Shown here in pieces: positions 35,394-44,525 of a stretch of DNA of 64,000 nt. The stretch spans positions 62,001-126,000 of the forward strand of contig JAFVRN010000015.1 of the NCBI GenBank assembly GCA_017504265.1, written 5' to 3'. Positions within the stretch are counted from its first letter, which is position 1; the number at the start of each line of letters is the position of its first letter. Below the pieces are notes generated by a model. It ran no database searches, was not told the origin of the DNA, and saw only the letters and a list, made by a program, of their open reading frames with translations. The position numbers and the translations under genes were made by a program. This DNA comes from Alistipes sp. Lineage in GTDB: Bacteria; Bacteroidota; Bacteroidia; Bacteroidales; Rikenellaceae.

Positions 35394-38291
35394 CTAATGC
35401 GCACCCAGCCAATTATCGGCACTATTTACCTCGGCAATAAGCGGGACTCGTAGTTCGACAACACTCTCCATAGCCTCCTTAACGATGCGCTTTACACTAT
35501 CAAGCTCACTGCGCAGCGTGTCGATAACGACCTCGTCGTGTACCTGTAATATCATACGCGAACGTATACCCTCCACCTTAAAGCGACGAGCTATCTCGGC
35601 CATAGCCAGCTTCATAATATCTGCTGCCGAGCCCTGTATCGGAGCATTTATGGCATTGCGCTCGGCCATACCACGCACGGTGCGATTATTCGACGTAATG
35701 TCACGAAGCTGACGACGACGACCAAACATAGTCTCGACATATCCCACATCGGCAGCCTTGGCGATAGCATCGTCCATATAACGCTTAACATCGGGATAGG
35801 ATGCAAAGTAGTTCTCGATAAGCTCGCGCGACTCTCGATTTGAGATATCAAGACGCTGCGCAAGGCCAAAGGCAGAGATACCATAGATGATACCGAAGTT
35901 GGCGGTTTTGGCCATGCGTCGCTCAGCACTTGTAACCTCCTCGGCACGCTTCGAATATAGGCGTGCCGCTGTTGCCGAGTGGATATCCTCACCTGCAAGA
36001 AAGGCCTCGATAAGAGCCTTATCGCCACTGAGATGCGCCATAAGGCGAAGCTCTATCTGGGAATAGTCGGCAGCAACGAGAGTATGTTCCTCGTCCGAGG
36101 CGATAAAAGCGGCTCGTATAGGCTTGCCCAGCTCGTCACGAATAGGGATGTTTTGCAGATTGGGGTTAGTAGAAGATAGTCGTCCCGTAGCCGTAACGGC
36201 CTGATTATACGATGTATGTATTCGACCTGTAATAGGACTTATCAGCTCGGGAAGAGCCTCCACGTATGTCGAGAGCAGCTTCTTAACACCTCGATACTCC
36301 AAAATCTTACTTACGATAGGGAAGTTATGGGCGAAGGTTTGCAGATACTCCTCATCCGTAGAGAATTGCTTGGTCTTGGTCATCTTAGGCTTATCGCTGA
36401 TACGCAGCTTAGCGAAGAGCACCTCACCCAACTGACGTGAGGAGTTGATGTTGAGCTCAGGCTCGTCGGCAAGAGTGCGCACCTCGGTCTCCAAGCGTTG
36501 CAGAAGTTCACGCAGCTCCACAGCATAGCGCGCCAAAGCTTCGCTATCGATACGTACTCCCGCATACTCCATATCGGCAAGCACATCAATCATAGGCTCC
36601 TCTATGCGGTGGTATAGCTCCACCATGCCGAGCTTCTCGACAATGGGCCACAATTCACGCTCCAGACGCAGCGTGACATCGGCATCTTCGGCGGCATACT
36701 CGGCAACACGCTCGGGAGCAACCATATCCATCGTGAGCTGCTTCGACCCCTTGCCTATAAGTGTCTCTATGGCAATAGGAGAGTAGTTCAAATAACGCTC
36801 CGAGAGGAAGTTCATATTGTGGCGCGACTCGGCATCGATAAGATAGTGCATAAGCATCGTATCACGCTTCTGTCCACGAACGGCTATTCCAAGCTTACGT
36901 AGCACCATAATATCGAACTTTATGTTCTGCCCAATCTTCGCTATGCGCTCATCCTCGAACAACGGACGCAGTATCTCGCAGTAGGCAGCCTCCGTATCAC
37001 GCTCGAAGGGTATATACCACGCCTCGAAGGGCTCTACGGCAAGCGACATACCCACAATATCGCCACCTATGGGATCGAGGCTCGTAGTCTCGGTATCGAA
37101 GCATAACCTATCGTAGCCACTTAACTTGGAACAGAGCGTTTGCAACTCCTCGGCACTATATATCGTATGGTAGTTATGACGTGTATCGGCAATAGTGTGT
37201 AACACACCCTCTTCGGAGTAAATATCATCGCTCGAAGCGACATCCTCCGCAACCATAGTCTGCGCCACTTGTGGCTCGGCCTCGGGTGCTGCGAGCGAAG
37301 CAAAGAGATCACCCTGGCCTTCGAACTGCGCACGCCGCTTCACATCGGACTTGGCACGTGCCACCTCCTGCAACTGTATCTGAGGCTCTTGGCGCGGTGC
37401 AGATGTCGGGGTATCTACGGGTGCAACATTCTCCAAGTCACGCATAAACGAGGTAAAGTTAAGCTCGGCATAGAGCCCACGCAACAACGTATAGTTAGGC
37501 TCTGTTACCTTCATCGCCTCCTCGTCGAGCTCTATGGGGGTGTCGAGACGTATCGTCGTAAGCTCCTTGGCAAGCAACAGTCGCTCGCCCCACTCCGCAA
37601 TGTTCTTACCCGTCTTACCCCCTATCTTATCACATGAGGCAAGGATATTCTCCACCGTACCCCACTCCCTAACAAGCTTACATGCGCCCTTCTCGCCAAT
37701 ACCCGGGACACCCGGAATATTATCCGACGAGTCGCCCCACAAGGCCAACATATCACGCACAAGCTGCGGGTCGCTAAATCCATACTTAGCCTCGATCTGC
37801 TCCCTGCCTATAATCTCGATGTCGTCACCCTTCTGCTTATATATCTTGCAGTTATCGTCTACGAGCTGTCCGTAATCCTTGTCTGGCGTAACCATAAATA
37901 CCTCGTATCCCGCTTGAGCACCCTTCTTGGCCAATGTGCCTATAACATCGTCAGCCTCGAAGTCGGCAACCTCCAAGATGGGGATGCGCATAGCTTCAAG
38001 CAGTCGCTTGACATAGGGCACCGAGAGCTTTATATCCTCTGGCGTGGGCGGCCTGTTGGCCTTATACTCCTCGTAAAGACGACGGCGGAAGCATCCTCCG
38101 GCAGGATCGAAGGCGACACCTATAAGGTCGGGCTTCTCGCGACGAAGAATATCTCTGAGGAACTTCGTAAAGCCGAATACTACCGAGGTGTTCAACCCGT
38201 CACGATTACGCATAGGCCGCCCCATAAAGGCGTAGTAGTATCTGAATATCAACGCATAGGCATCGATAAGAAAGACTCGCTTGGCACTCAT
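35394..38291 (-). CDS. polA: DNA polymerase I
   Basis: Gap-filling and Okazaki-fragment maturation polymerase. 965 residues with three domains. The 5'-nuclease occupies ~1-300 (FLIDAYALIFRYYYAF, ADFEADDVIGTLA). The 3'-5' exonuclease is at ~365-550, and its acidic motifs are present (CFDTETTSLDP, GQNIKFDIMVL, YAAEDADVTLRL), so proofreading should be active. The polymerase domain is ~560-965 (VAADYSQIELRLMAHLSGD, finger helix RRMAKTANFGIIYG, QVHDEVVID). An extra low-conservation linker (~305-360) makes it longer than the E. coli enzyme (928). It follows queD by 12 bases. Confidence 0.97.
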   Translation of the reverse strand: MSAKRVFLIDAYALIFRYYYAFMGRPMRNRDGLNTSVVFGFTKFLRDILRREKPDLIGVAFDPAGGCFRRRLYEEYKANRPPTPEDIKLSVPYVKRLLEAMRIPILEVADFEADDVIGTLAKKGAQAGYEVFMVTPDKDYGQLVDDNCKIYKQKGDDIEIIGREQIEAKYGFSDPQLVRDMLALWGDSSDNIPGVPGIGEKGACKLVREWGTVENILASCDKIGGKTGKNIAEWGERLLLAKELTTIRLDTPIELDEEAMKVTEPNYTLLRGLYAELNFTSFMRDLENVAPVDTPTSAPRQEPQIQLQEVARAKSDVKRRAQFEGQGDLFASLAAPEAEPQVAQTMVAEDVASSDDIYSEEGVLHTIADTRHNYHTIYSAEELQTLCSKLSGYDRLCFDTETTSLDPIGGDIVGMSLAVEPFEAWYIPFERDTEAAYCEILRPLFEDERIAKIGQNIKFDIMVLRKLGIAVRGQKRDTMLMHYLIDAESRHNMNFLSERYLNYSPIAIETLIGKGSKQLTMDMVAPERVAEYAAEDADVTLRLERELWPIVEKLGMVELYHRIEEPMIDVLADMEYAGVRIDSEALARYAVELRELLQRLETEVRTLADEPELNINSSRQLGEVLFAKLRISDKPKMTKTKQFSTDEEYLQTFAHNFPIVSKILEYRGVKKLLSTYVEALPELISPITGRIHTSYNQAVTATGRLSSTNPNLQNIPIRDELGKPIRAAFIASDEEHTLVAADYSQIELRLMAHLSGDKALIEAFLAGEDIHSATAARLYSKRAEEVTSAERRMAKTANFGIIYGISAFGLAQRLDISNRESRELIENYFASYPDVKRYMDDAIAKAADVGYVETMFGRRRQLRDITSNNRTVRGMAERNAINAPIQGSAADIMKLAMAEIARRFKVEGIRSRMILQVHDEVVIDTLRSELDSVKRIVKEAMESVVELRVPLIAEVNSADNWLGAH

Positions 38292-38303
38292 ACTATCCTA
38301 CAT

Positions 38304-38756
38304 TTAGAAGTTATCCGACGCATACCACTCACCAAATGATGTAGCCGTCTCGTGCAGACGCAGCTTACATAGCTCCACCTCATCGGGCAATGCGCCGAGA
38401 AGTCGCTCGGCAAAATCACTAAGCAGATTCTCCGTAGTGGGCTGATAGTCGGTGAGAACCACTCGCTCGTAACGGTATCCGAGTTCGTTGGCAAGAACCT
38501 CACTATCGGGTGTGCGACGTAACATAAACGAGTGGTCAAGACGATCTATAATCTGCTCATTGACAATACGTTTAAGCTCCCCAAAGTCCATAACCATACC
38601 AAACTTCGGAGAGTCGGGATTGCTCTCCGGCTCGCCTTTAATGGTGATGAACAGACGATAGGAGTGTCCGTGAATCTCTCGACAACGACCATCATATCCC
38701 TCGAGGGCGTGTGCCGCCTCGAAGCTAAACTCCTTGGTTAATCTTATTACCGACAT
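38304..38756 (-). CDS. queD: 6-carboxytetrahydropterin synthase
   Basis: Converts dihydroneopterin triphosphate to 6-carboxytetrahydropterin in queuosine/7-deazaguanine synthesis. 150 residues of the PTPS fold. Zinc ligands H16, H29 and H31 and catalytic C25 (FEAAHALEGYDGRCREIHGHSY) are present, as is the substrate Glu in LHETATSF near the end. No other que genes are nearby. First gene of the leftward pair with polA; -7 box TATCTTTG on the minus strand at 38797-38804. Confidence 0.92.
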   Translation of the reverse strand: MSVIRLTKEFSFEAAHALEGYDGRCREIHGHSYRLFITIKGEPESNPDSPKFGMVMDFGELKRIVNEQIIDRLDHSFMLRRTPDSEVLANELGYRYERVVLTDYQPTTENLLSDFAERLLGALPDEVELCKLRLHETATSFGEWYASDNF

Positions 38757-38796
38757 ATAACTTACTCTTTATTACACGGCATACCTTGCCTAAGTA

Positions 38797-38804
38797 CAAA
38801 GATA
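38797..38804 (-). promoter_or_regulatory. -7 box for queD-polA
   Basis: TATCTTTG on the minus strand, about 40 bases upstream of queD. Confidence 0.5.
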
Positions 38805-38875
38805 ACCCAATTATTTGAATTGTAATAATATCTTACATATTTTTATATCGCAGGCAACAAAACCGATATACACCA

Positions 38876-38912
38876 CAAGGCCTCGAAAGTATGAGATACC
38901 TTCGAGGCCTTG
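38876..38912 (-). terminator. Terminator of rplY-pth
   Basis: A 12-bp perfect stem CAAGGCCTCGAA / TTCGAGGCCTTG with a 13-base loop, 28 bases past the pth stop. The T-run is weak. Confidence 0.6.
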
Positions 38913-38939
38913 TAGTGCAATATCGCGTTATTGCGTTGG

Positions 38940-39503
38940 CTATTTACCATTGTAGCTGTTCATAGTGCGGTCAGCACCAATCGAGGCAAACGACAACACT
39001 GCATCACCAAAGAGTTTGAGCCTGTCGGGCATTAACTTACACTCCTCGTCCGAGAACTCACCAAGGACATAATCAACCTGATGACCACGCGGAAAGTCGC
39101 CACCGACACCAAAACGGATACGTGCATATTGGTTATCACCCAAGAGCTCCGTAATGCTCTTCAACCCGTTGTGACCACCCTCACTACCATTCTTACGCAT
39201 ACGGAACGTGCCAAATGGGAGGGCTATGTCGTCGGAGATGATAAGCAGGTTTTCACGAGGTATGCGCTCCTGCTCCATCCAATACCTAACAGCCTTGCCC
39301 GATAGATTCATATAGGTTGAAGGTTTTAGCAGCAGCAGTGTGCGACCACGATGTTTCAGCGTGGCCATAGCACCATAACGTACCGTCGTAAAAGAGATAT
39401 TGGATGCCTCGGCTAAGGCATCCAATACTTTGAAACCTATGTTGTGGCGGGTATTGGCATACTCTGCTCCAATGTTACCCAACCCTACAACAAGATACTT
39501 CAT
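38940..39503 (-). CDS. pth: Peptidyl-tRNA hydrolase
   Basis: Frees tRNAs from prematurely released peptidyl-tRNA. 187 residues with N10 and catalytic H20 (VGLGNIGAEYANTRHNIGF), KPSTYMNLSGKAV, and the ISDDIALPFG / GHNGLKSI blocks. It is 24 bases downstream of the L25 gene, the common rplY-pth arrangement of bacteria. Confidence 0.97.
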   Translation of the reverse strand: MKYLVVGLGNIGAEYANTRHNIGFKVLDALAEASNISFTTVRYGAMATLKHRGRTLLLLKPSTYMNLSGKAVRYWMEQERIPRENLLIISDDIALPFGTFRMRKNGSEGGHNGLKSITELLGDNQYARIRFGVGGDFPRGHQVDYVLGEFSDEECKLMPDRLKLFGDAVLSFASIGADRTMNSYNGK

Positions 39504-39527
39504 CGATACTTCGATTTACTGTATTGA

Positions 39528-40088
39528 CTACTGAGCAGCACGTGAAGCACGTGTTACACGAACAGCACAAACAGCAGTAGTAGCAGGAGTTACAAATGTT
39601 AGGTTCTCGACGTTCAAATCGCCAACGAAGATTGTCTGACCAACCTTCAAAGGAGTAACATCAACAACGATCTCATCTGGAATGTACTCAACAAGACCCT
39701 TAACAGTAAGCTTACGAGCTGACAAAGCGAGCTTACCACCGATCTTAACACCCTCGGCGTTACCTGTAAGACGTACAGGAACATTAACTGCAACAGGCTT
39801 ACCCTCCTGAACACGATAGAAATCTACGTGGAGAACCTGCTCGCGAACTGGGTGATACTGCACCTCACGCATAACGGCCTTCTCAACAACGCCATCGATG
39901 TTAAGCTCTACGATGTACGAGTTAGGAGTGTAGATAAGCTGGTTGAGCTCCTTGGCATCGATAGTAAATGCCTTCTCCTCACCACCGCCATAAATAATGC
40001 AAGGTACCTGACCCTCACGGCGCACAGCCTTTGCATACTTCTTACCGAACTCTGCACGAGCTGTACCATTAATCTGAATTGACTTCAT
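39528..40088 (-). CDS. rplY: Ribosomal protein L25 / general stress protein Ctc
   Basis: Binds 5S rRNA in the large subunit. 186 residues: the N-terminal L25 beta-barrel (residues ~1-95, GKKYAKAVRREGQVPCIIYGG) plus the C-terminal CTC extension (~100-186). The codon and base use (many ACA/GTT) is that of a highly expressed gene. -7 box TACCTTTG on the minus strand at 40174-40181, giving a leader of about 80 bases. Confidence 0.95.
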   Translation of the reverse strand: MKSIQINGTARAEFGKKYAKAVRREGQVPCIIYGGGEEKAFTIDAKELNQLIYTPNSYIVELNIDGVVEKAVMREVQYHPVREQVLHVDFYRVQEGKPVAVNVPVRLTGNAEGVKIGGKLALSARKLTVKGLVEYIPDEIVVDVTPLKVGQTIFVGDLNVENLTFVTPATTAVCAVRVTRASRAAQ

Positions 40089-40173
40089 AACTTTTTAGTA
40101 ATTAATTATTTAACTTCGATACCACTCAGCTGCACCAGTCATATGCAACCCCATAGGTATCTGCTTGGGAGGG

Positions 40174-40181
40174 CAAAGGTA
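40174..40181 (-). promoter_or_regulatory. -7 box for rplY-pth
   Basis: TACCTTTG on the minus strand, about 86 bases upstream of rplY. Confidence 0.5.
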
Positions 40182-40317
40182 GTAAAAATTTTGAAATCCT
40201 GCATATAAGATGCTGATTTTTTACGATAAACGTCGCAAAAACGCGACTCGAACACGAGGCGTGGTGTCGAGAAATATTGCTATCGGAGCTGCACCATACG
40301 GCTTTTGTGCGCACCTG

Positions 40318-40455
40318 CTACCTATCCCACGATTTTAGTTTGTCCTCGTCGGTAATGGGGCGCACCACTCGGCAGGGGTTACCCACCGCCACCACATTAG
40401 AGGGGATATCCTTAACTACCACCGAACCACCGCCAATCACTGCTGTGCTTATTGA
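40318..40455 (-). pseudogene. 3' remnant of a hexapeptide-repeat acetyltransferase
   Basis: On the minus strand an open frame without a start encodes ~45 residues including [30 protein letters not shown] and the ending LKSWDR. This is the C-terminus of a left-handed beta-helix acetyltransferase (maltose/galactoside O-acetyltransferase or serine acetyltransferase class). Coding similarity stops at about 40455, where AT-rich sequence leading to a tyrosine recombinase gene begins. I read it as the host gene broken by island integration. The missing 5' part is not in this window. Translation is visible directly; the cause is inference. Confidence 0.65.
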
Positions 40456-40466
40456 AGACTATAAGC
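40447..40466. other. Possible attachment-site core at island left end
   Basis: GCTTAT - 8 bases - ATAAGC, an inverted repeat exactly at the breakpoint of the acetyltransferase remnant. Tyrosine recombinases often use 6-8 base inverted arms around a 6-8 base core. No second copy is visible in the window. Between 40467 and 40811 I see only a short palindrome CAACCCGGTTG (40744-40754), a possible operator, and no gene. Confidence 0.3.
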
Positions 40467-40811
40467 AAATGTAAAGATACATATTTTTTTGTTATTGTGC
40501 TACAAATTTAGTTATATACTACTCAATTTATCAAATCGCTAAGGCTTATTATGTGTAAAGGTTCATAGATGAGCTTCGACAATATATAGGCCTTATGTGC
40601 TGCGTAATCAATGTGTTATCACCACGAGTATAACCGTCTGTTATTCATAAGCTATTGACGTGCTCCCTGATAGTACAATTTACTACTACGTTTTATATCT
40701 ACTCTAACGCTATAACCTCACAATAGAATAACAGTTCGAGATGCAACCCGGTTGTCGTGAATAATGTGTATTACTATATTAATCTGTTTAAGTTTAATTT
40801 AGAAGGTTATT

Positions 40812-42005
40812 ATGGCAACCGTGAAAGTAAAACTACGCCCGTCATCGGTAGAGGGCAAAGCAGGTGTTATCTACTATCAAATCACTCACAAACGTAAAAC
40901 TCAACAAATCACAACAAGGCTTCGAGTGTCCCCATTGGACTGGGATGCCGACGAAGAAAAGATAGTGTTGTCTGCACCAAACCGCTCAATGATTCAGAAC
41001 CGCATCGATAGCGATGTAAAGTTGCTACGGAGGGTCATTTTGGACCTCAATAGCAGCGATATGGATTATTCGGTTGGCGATATAATCAATCGCTACAAAT
41101 CGCCTCAGAGCCATATTCTTGTGCTCGATTATATGCGTTCGCAAGTTGAGCAACTTAGGGCGACAAACCGCCTCGGAACTGCCAAAAACTACGAGAAGAC
41201 GATGTGCAGTTTTGGCAAGTTTTTGGGAGATGTACGCTTGCCGCTGTCAGCCCTAACTGAACAAGTGATTACAGATTATAACTCATTCCTTGTTCAGCGT
41301 GGTTTGGTGCGCAATTCTGTGTCGTTCTATATGCGGGTGCTTCGAGCTATATATAACAAGGCTGTAAGACAAAAACTCATCGAGCAGCAGCACCCATTTA
41401 CAGAGGTATATACGGGCATTGACCGTACACGCAAGCGTGCTGTGTCTGAATCAATTATAGTACAACTACATCGTTTGGAGTTGGAAACAGGAACTCCGCT
41501 TGCCTTATGTCGTGATATATTTATTTTTAGCTACTGCACTCGCGGAATGGCATTCGTAGATATTGCCTACCTCAAAAAGTCAAACTTACAAAATGGAATG
41601 ATTTGTTACGCTCGCCGCAAGACCGGGCAACTATTGAGTGTGCGAATTGAGCCGAGCATTCAGCGCATAATGGACCGCTATGCAGACACAGATTCGCCTT
41701 ATGTATTCCCAATTTTGAACTCGCTTGACGCCAACGAAGCATACGAGCAATATCAGGTTGCCTTAAACACTCATAACCGCTTACTCGGCAGATTATCAGA
41801 GATGTTGGGGTGCGGTTGCAAATTGACCTCCTACACTTCACGCCACAGCTGGGCAACAGCAGCACGAAACCACAATGTACCAATTTCGGTCATCAGCCAA
41901 GGTATGGGTCACACCTCAGAACAGACCACGCAGATTTATCTAACAATGTTAGAAAATTCGGTAATTGACGATGCAAATAAGGGGATAATCAGTGATTTGG
42001 GTTAA
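40812..42005 (+). CDS. Tyrosine-type site-specific recombinase (integrase)
   Basis: Cuts and rejoins DNA at attachment sites; the likely mover of the island. 397 residues: an N-terminal arm-binding domain (~1-95), a SAM-like core-binding domain (~100-200), and a catalytic domain. The catalytic domain has R (YCTRGMAFVDIAYL), K (YARRKTGQ), SRHSWATAA, GMGHTSEQTT and the tyrosine in QIYLTML. The type is common on Bacteroidetes mobilisable elements and conjugative transposons. No excisionase or conjugation genes are seen beside it. It is the first gene right of the broken acetyltransferase. Confidence 0.93.
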   Translation: MATVKVKLRPSSVEGKAGVIYYQITHKRKTQQITTRLRVSPLDWDADEEKIVLSAPNRSMIQNRIDSDVKLLRRVILDLNSSDMDYSVGDIINRYKSPQSHILVLDYMRSQVEQLRATNRLGTAKNYEKTMCSFGKFLGDVRLPLSALTEQVITDYNSFLVQRGLVRNSVSFYMRVLRAIYNKAVRQKLIEQQHPFTEVYTGIDRTRKRAVSESIIVQLHRLELETGTPLALCRDIFIFSYCTRGMAFVDIAYLKKSNLQNGMICYARRKTGQLLSVRIEPSIQRIMDRYADTDSPYVFPILNSLDANEAYEQYQVALNTHNRLLGRLSEMLGCGCKLTSYTSRHSWATAARNHNVPISVISQGMGHTSEQTTQIYLTMLENSVIDDANKGIISDLG

Positions 42006-42007
42006 GA

Positions 42008-42022
42008 GTTCTATCAAAGAAC
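42008..42022 (+). promoter_or_regulatory. GTTCTATCAAAGAAC site 1
   Basis: A 15-base imperfect palindrome starting 3 bases after the integrase stop. The identical 15 bases occur on the other strand at 42206-42220. Possible operator or recombinase arm site. Confidence 0.45.
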
Positions 42023-42183
42023 TATGGTTATTCTCAAAGTGGTTTATAAGCATTGTGTTCGTAACTTATTTGATATTTGTGTTTTAAAACATTTTTCACC
42101 GAACGTAGAGTTTACATCTTAATAGTTAAACTATTTTGAAAAAATAATTGGCCTAAATGTGTAATATATTGAAATTTTTGTTA

Positions 42184-42191
42184 TATATTTG
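42184..42191 (+). promoter_or_regulatory. -7 box for first island operon
   Basis: TATATTTG, about 125 bases before the ATG at 42317. No good -33 match at the right spacing. Site 2 at 42206-42220 lies just downstream, at the expected transcription start. Confidence 0.4.
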
Positions 42192-42205
42192 TGTATCTGT
42201 AAAGT

Positions 42206-42220
42206 GTTCTTTGATAGAAC
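42206..42220 (-). promoter_or_regulatory. GTTCTATCAAAGAAC site 2 (inverted)
   Basis: The exact reverse complement of site 1, extended to GTGTTCT...AGAACAC. It overlaps the expected start of transcription of the first island operon, where a bound repressor could block it. Confidence 0.45.
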
Positions 42221-42316
42221 ACGGCAAAATTTAAGAAAAAAGTTATGTGCAGATTGATAGATTGATTTAGTCAATACTTTCTTTCTAGTATGACAACAAA
42301 ATAAAAGATAAGTAAT

Positions 42317-42487
42317 ATGAACAGTGTAAAGGAAACACGAGGACTTAAGTGTCCTAATCATGAGTATGTGAGAGATAATTATCACTTCACATATCAGCCG
42401 GCTTATCCTGGTGCGGGGCCTTTAAGTAGCACACGCTGCATTAAGTGTGGATATACAATGTCGTTACATAAGGTACAAAAACAATAA
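42317..42487 (+). CDS. 56-residue zinc-ribbon protein, copy 1
   Basis: Starts MNSVKETRGLKCPNH and ends with RCIKCGYTMSLHKVQKQ. C12, H15, C42 and C45 can bind one zinc. It is 45/56 identical (80%) to the protein encoded at 62003-62173, at the other end of the island's rightward genes. Conserved middle: RDNYHF, AYPGA, PLSSTRCIKCGYTMSLHK. I do not know the family. It is too short for an enzyme; binding nucleic acid or a partner protein is the likely role. 10 bases upstream of the AAA+ gene. Confidence 0.8.
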   Translation: MNSVKETRGLKCPNHEYVRDNYHFTYQPAYPGAGPLSSTRCIKCGYTMSLHKVQKQ

Positions 42488-42497
42488 TAGTATAATT

Positions 42498-43487
42498 ATG
42501 CCAACATTTACAAGCACAAAAAAAAATAAGGATCAGTCTGATGATAGTCAACCCAGACCGTCTTTATTCAGTAAGAATGAAGATGAAAAAGCTGATTCTA
42601 GAAAGTTTATTGAAGATACCCCAAAATGGGAATTAGAACAAATCATACTTAGTGATAAGGTTCGTGAGACCATTTTAGATGTCATCACATTTTGTGAGAA
42701 CAAAGATCGACTCATTGATGAATGGGGACTTAATAATTTTCTCAAGGGGAATTCATCTATAGGAATAAACCTTTATGGTGAACCTGGAACGGGCAAGAGT
42801 ATTACCGCTGAAGCAATTGCTAATGCTCTTGGGAAGAAAATTATACGAGTGGATTATTCTGAATTGCAAGACAGCAAATGGGGACAAACAGAAAAAAACC
42901 TATCTCGGTTATTCAAGACGGCAGAAGAAAATGGCAGCATAATTTTCCTTGATGAGGCTGATGGCCTTCTTGGAAAGAGGTCTACTGATAAGCCAAGTTC
43001 AGATGCTTCTAATGAGATTAAATCACATCTTTTGACATTGGTGGATAGATCGAATGTTATAGTGATATATGCGACAAATCTGTTTAAGAATTTTGATAGA
43101 GCTTTCTTCAGAAGGATTCTATATCATATTAAATATCCTATACCTACTAAAGAAGAACTTGTTGAATTATGGAAGTTTCATCTTGGAGACACAGAGTTTC
43201 TGCAAAGAATGAACTTGTCGTCAATAAAAGAAATTCCTAAAGATGTAAATAATTTTTCGTATGAAACTATATCTGAACATTCGCTAGGCCTAGCTGGTGG
43301 GGATATAAAAAATATCACTCTCAAGTTGTGCGTTAAATTGTGTTCCGCAAAGTATAAAACTTTAACCAATGATGTGGTAATTGCTGAAATAGAATCATAT
43401 CTTGAGTCATTAGAAGACAGCAAGGGCTCAGAGTGTGTGTCAGAAGAAGATATTCCAGAAAGTGTTAAAAGAGAATTAAAACAATAA
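42498..43487 (+). CDS. AAA+ ATPase
   Basis: 329 residues from ATG 42498; the frame is open further upstream but overlaps the zinc-ribbon gene. An N-terminal charged tail (~1-45) is followed by one AAA+ module. Walker A is GEPGTGKS (94-101), Walker B FLDEAD (150-155), sensor 1 YATN (191-194), and arginine fingers lie in DRAFFRRI (200-207). It is closest in pattern to single-module Cdc48/spastin-like 'classical' AAA proteins that unfold or remodel proteins. No protease or transmembrane part. It is translated right after the zinc-ribbon protein, which may be an adaptor. Confidence 0.88.
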   Translation: MPTFTSTKKNKDQSDDSQPRPSLFSKNEDEKADSRKFIEDTPKWELEQIILSDKVRETILDVITFCENKDRLIDEWGLNNFLKGNSSIGINLYGEPGTGKSITAEAIANALGKKIIRVDYSELQDSKWGQTEKNLSRLFKTAEENGSIIFLDEADGLLGKRSTDKPSSDASNEIKSHLLTLVDRSNVIVIYATNLFKNFDRAFFRRILYHIKYPIPTKEELVELWKFHLGDTEFLQRMNLSSIKEIPKDVNNFSYETISEHSLGLAGGDIKNITLKLCVKLCSAKYKTLTNDVVIAEIESYLESLEDSKGSECVSEEDIPESVKRELKQ

Positions 43488-43513
43488 TAATTAACAAAAA
43501 AAACAATTAAACT

Positions 43514-43849
43514 ATGGTATGGTTATTTGGATGGGTAGCTGTTTTGCTACTTGGAGCAGCTCTTGCTGCCTTTTGGGAAGATGTGAAAAATTGGGCGAAT
43601 GAAATTATTGATGACATCAAAAGTTTCGCTCAAAAAGCAATGGTATATGTTCAGCGTATACCTGGTGCAGTTAAAGAATTCGTTTACTACTTTGTCAACG
43701 GTAAGGTTAGAGTAAGAGAAACACCGATAGATAGATCTCTTACTGACGAAGAAATTGATAAGATGGTGGAAAAAGGTTTCTTGACGCGGGAGCAGGGCGA
43801 AGCAATGAAACGTGATAAAGATGTAGAGATTGGTCGTTGGAATAAATAA
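43514..43849 (+). CDS. Small single-TM protein
   Basis: 111 residues with an N-terminal transmembrane helix (MVWLFGWVAVLLLGAALAAF). Amphipathic helices follow (WEDVKNWANEIIDDIKSFAQKA), then a short tail with LTDEEIDKMVEKGFLTREQGEAM, a helical hairpin like those of short SHOCT-type C-terminal motifs. Unknown function. It is embedded in the island operon between the AAA+ gene and an unknown. Confidence 0.65.
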   Translation: MVWLFGWVAVLLLGAALAAFWEDVKNWANEIIDDIKSFAQKAMVYVQRIPGAVKEFVYYFVNGKVRVRETPIDRSLTDEEIDKMVEKGFLTREQGEAMKRDKDVEIGRWNK

Positions 43850-43861
43850 AAATGTTGAGCT

Positions 43862-44506
43862 ATGCAATTTAATAATAATAAGGGAAAGGATACAAGACCT
43901 TTCTCATCGAAAGATGAGACGGGCAGTTTCAGTTTTTCTGAGGCTATCAAACAGCAGGTGTTTTTCAACTCTCGAAAATCTATTTTTGATTATATTGAAA
44001 GCCGTGGTCATATAAATAGTGCTGTTTTGAATGTGACTTTTACCAAAGGTCAAAAAGGACTTTTTTCAAAAATTTTCACACCTTATCATGTATCATGTTC
44101 ATTATTTTACAAATTGGACAATGGGGATGTCCGTGTTTCAGAGAACTTCTTTGAAAAGGACTACTCAAGCGAAGGTTCATTAATTCCAAAATATATTATT
44201 GAGGTGCTTCAAACCGAAGATACATTTAATATTAATATGGATTCTAATGATCTGCAAACTATATATGACGAGATAAGTAATGAAATAGATGACACTGCGA
44301 CTTATGAATCAATTCGTTCGCTATGTAAAAAGAAAGGAGTTAGTAGAATTATAATGATAGATAGAGTCTTTTACACTCGTATCGAATGTTATAATTCAGA
44401 TAACGAGATGTTGGGAACAATACATGTTGGAGTGTTGACTGGTGTGCCAGAAGAATTCGTAAAAACATTATATCCTGGAGGTCAAGTTGAACATGTTCTT
44501 CAGTAA
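43862..44506 (+). CDS. Unknown 214-residue protein
   Basis: No recognised family. A charged, disordered N-terminus (~1-40) is followed by an alpha/beta domain (VLNVTFTKGQKGLFSKIF; SCSLFYKLDNGDVRVSENFF) and a second alpha/beta part (~125-214) ending in GQVEHVLQ. No signal peptide, no membrane helix, no obvious catalytic motif. AT-rich, like its neighbours. A hairpin with terminator character lies 20 bases past its stop. Confidence 0.6.
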   Translation: MQFNNNKGKDTRPFSSKDETGSFSFSEAIKQQVFFNSRKSIFDYIESRGHINSAVLNVTFTKGQKGLFSKIFTPYHVSCSLFYKLDNGDVRVSENFFEKDYSSEGSLIPKYIIEVLQTEDTFNINMDSNDLQTIYDEISNEIDDTATYESIRSLCKKKGVSRIIMIDRVFYTRIECYNSDNEMLGTIHVGVLTGVPEEFVKTLYPGGQVEHVLQ

Positions 44507-44525
44507 CGATTAAAATAACTATTTT

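Noticed and set aside
42131..42385. Leftward frame between the integrase and the first island gene
   Set aside because: It overlaps the zinc-ribbon gene on the other strand and the promoter region; AT-rich chance frame.
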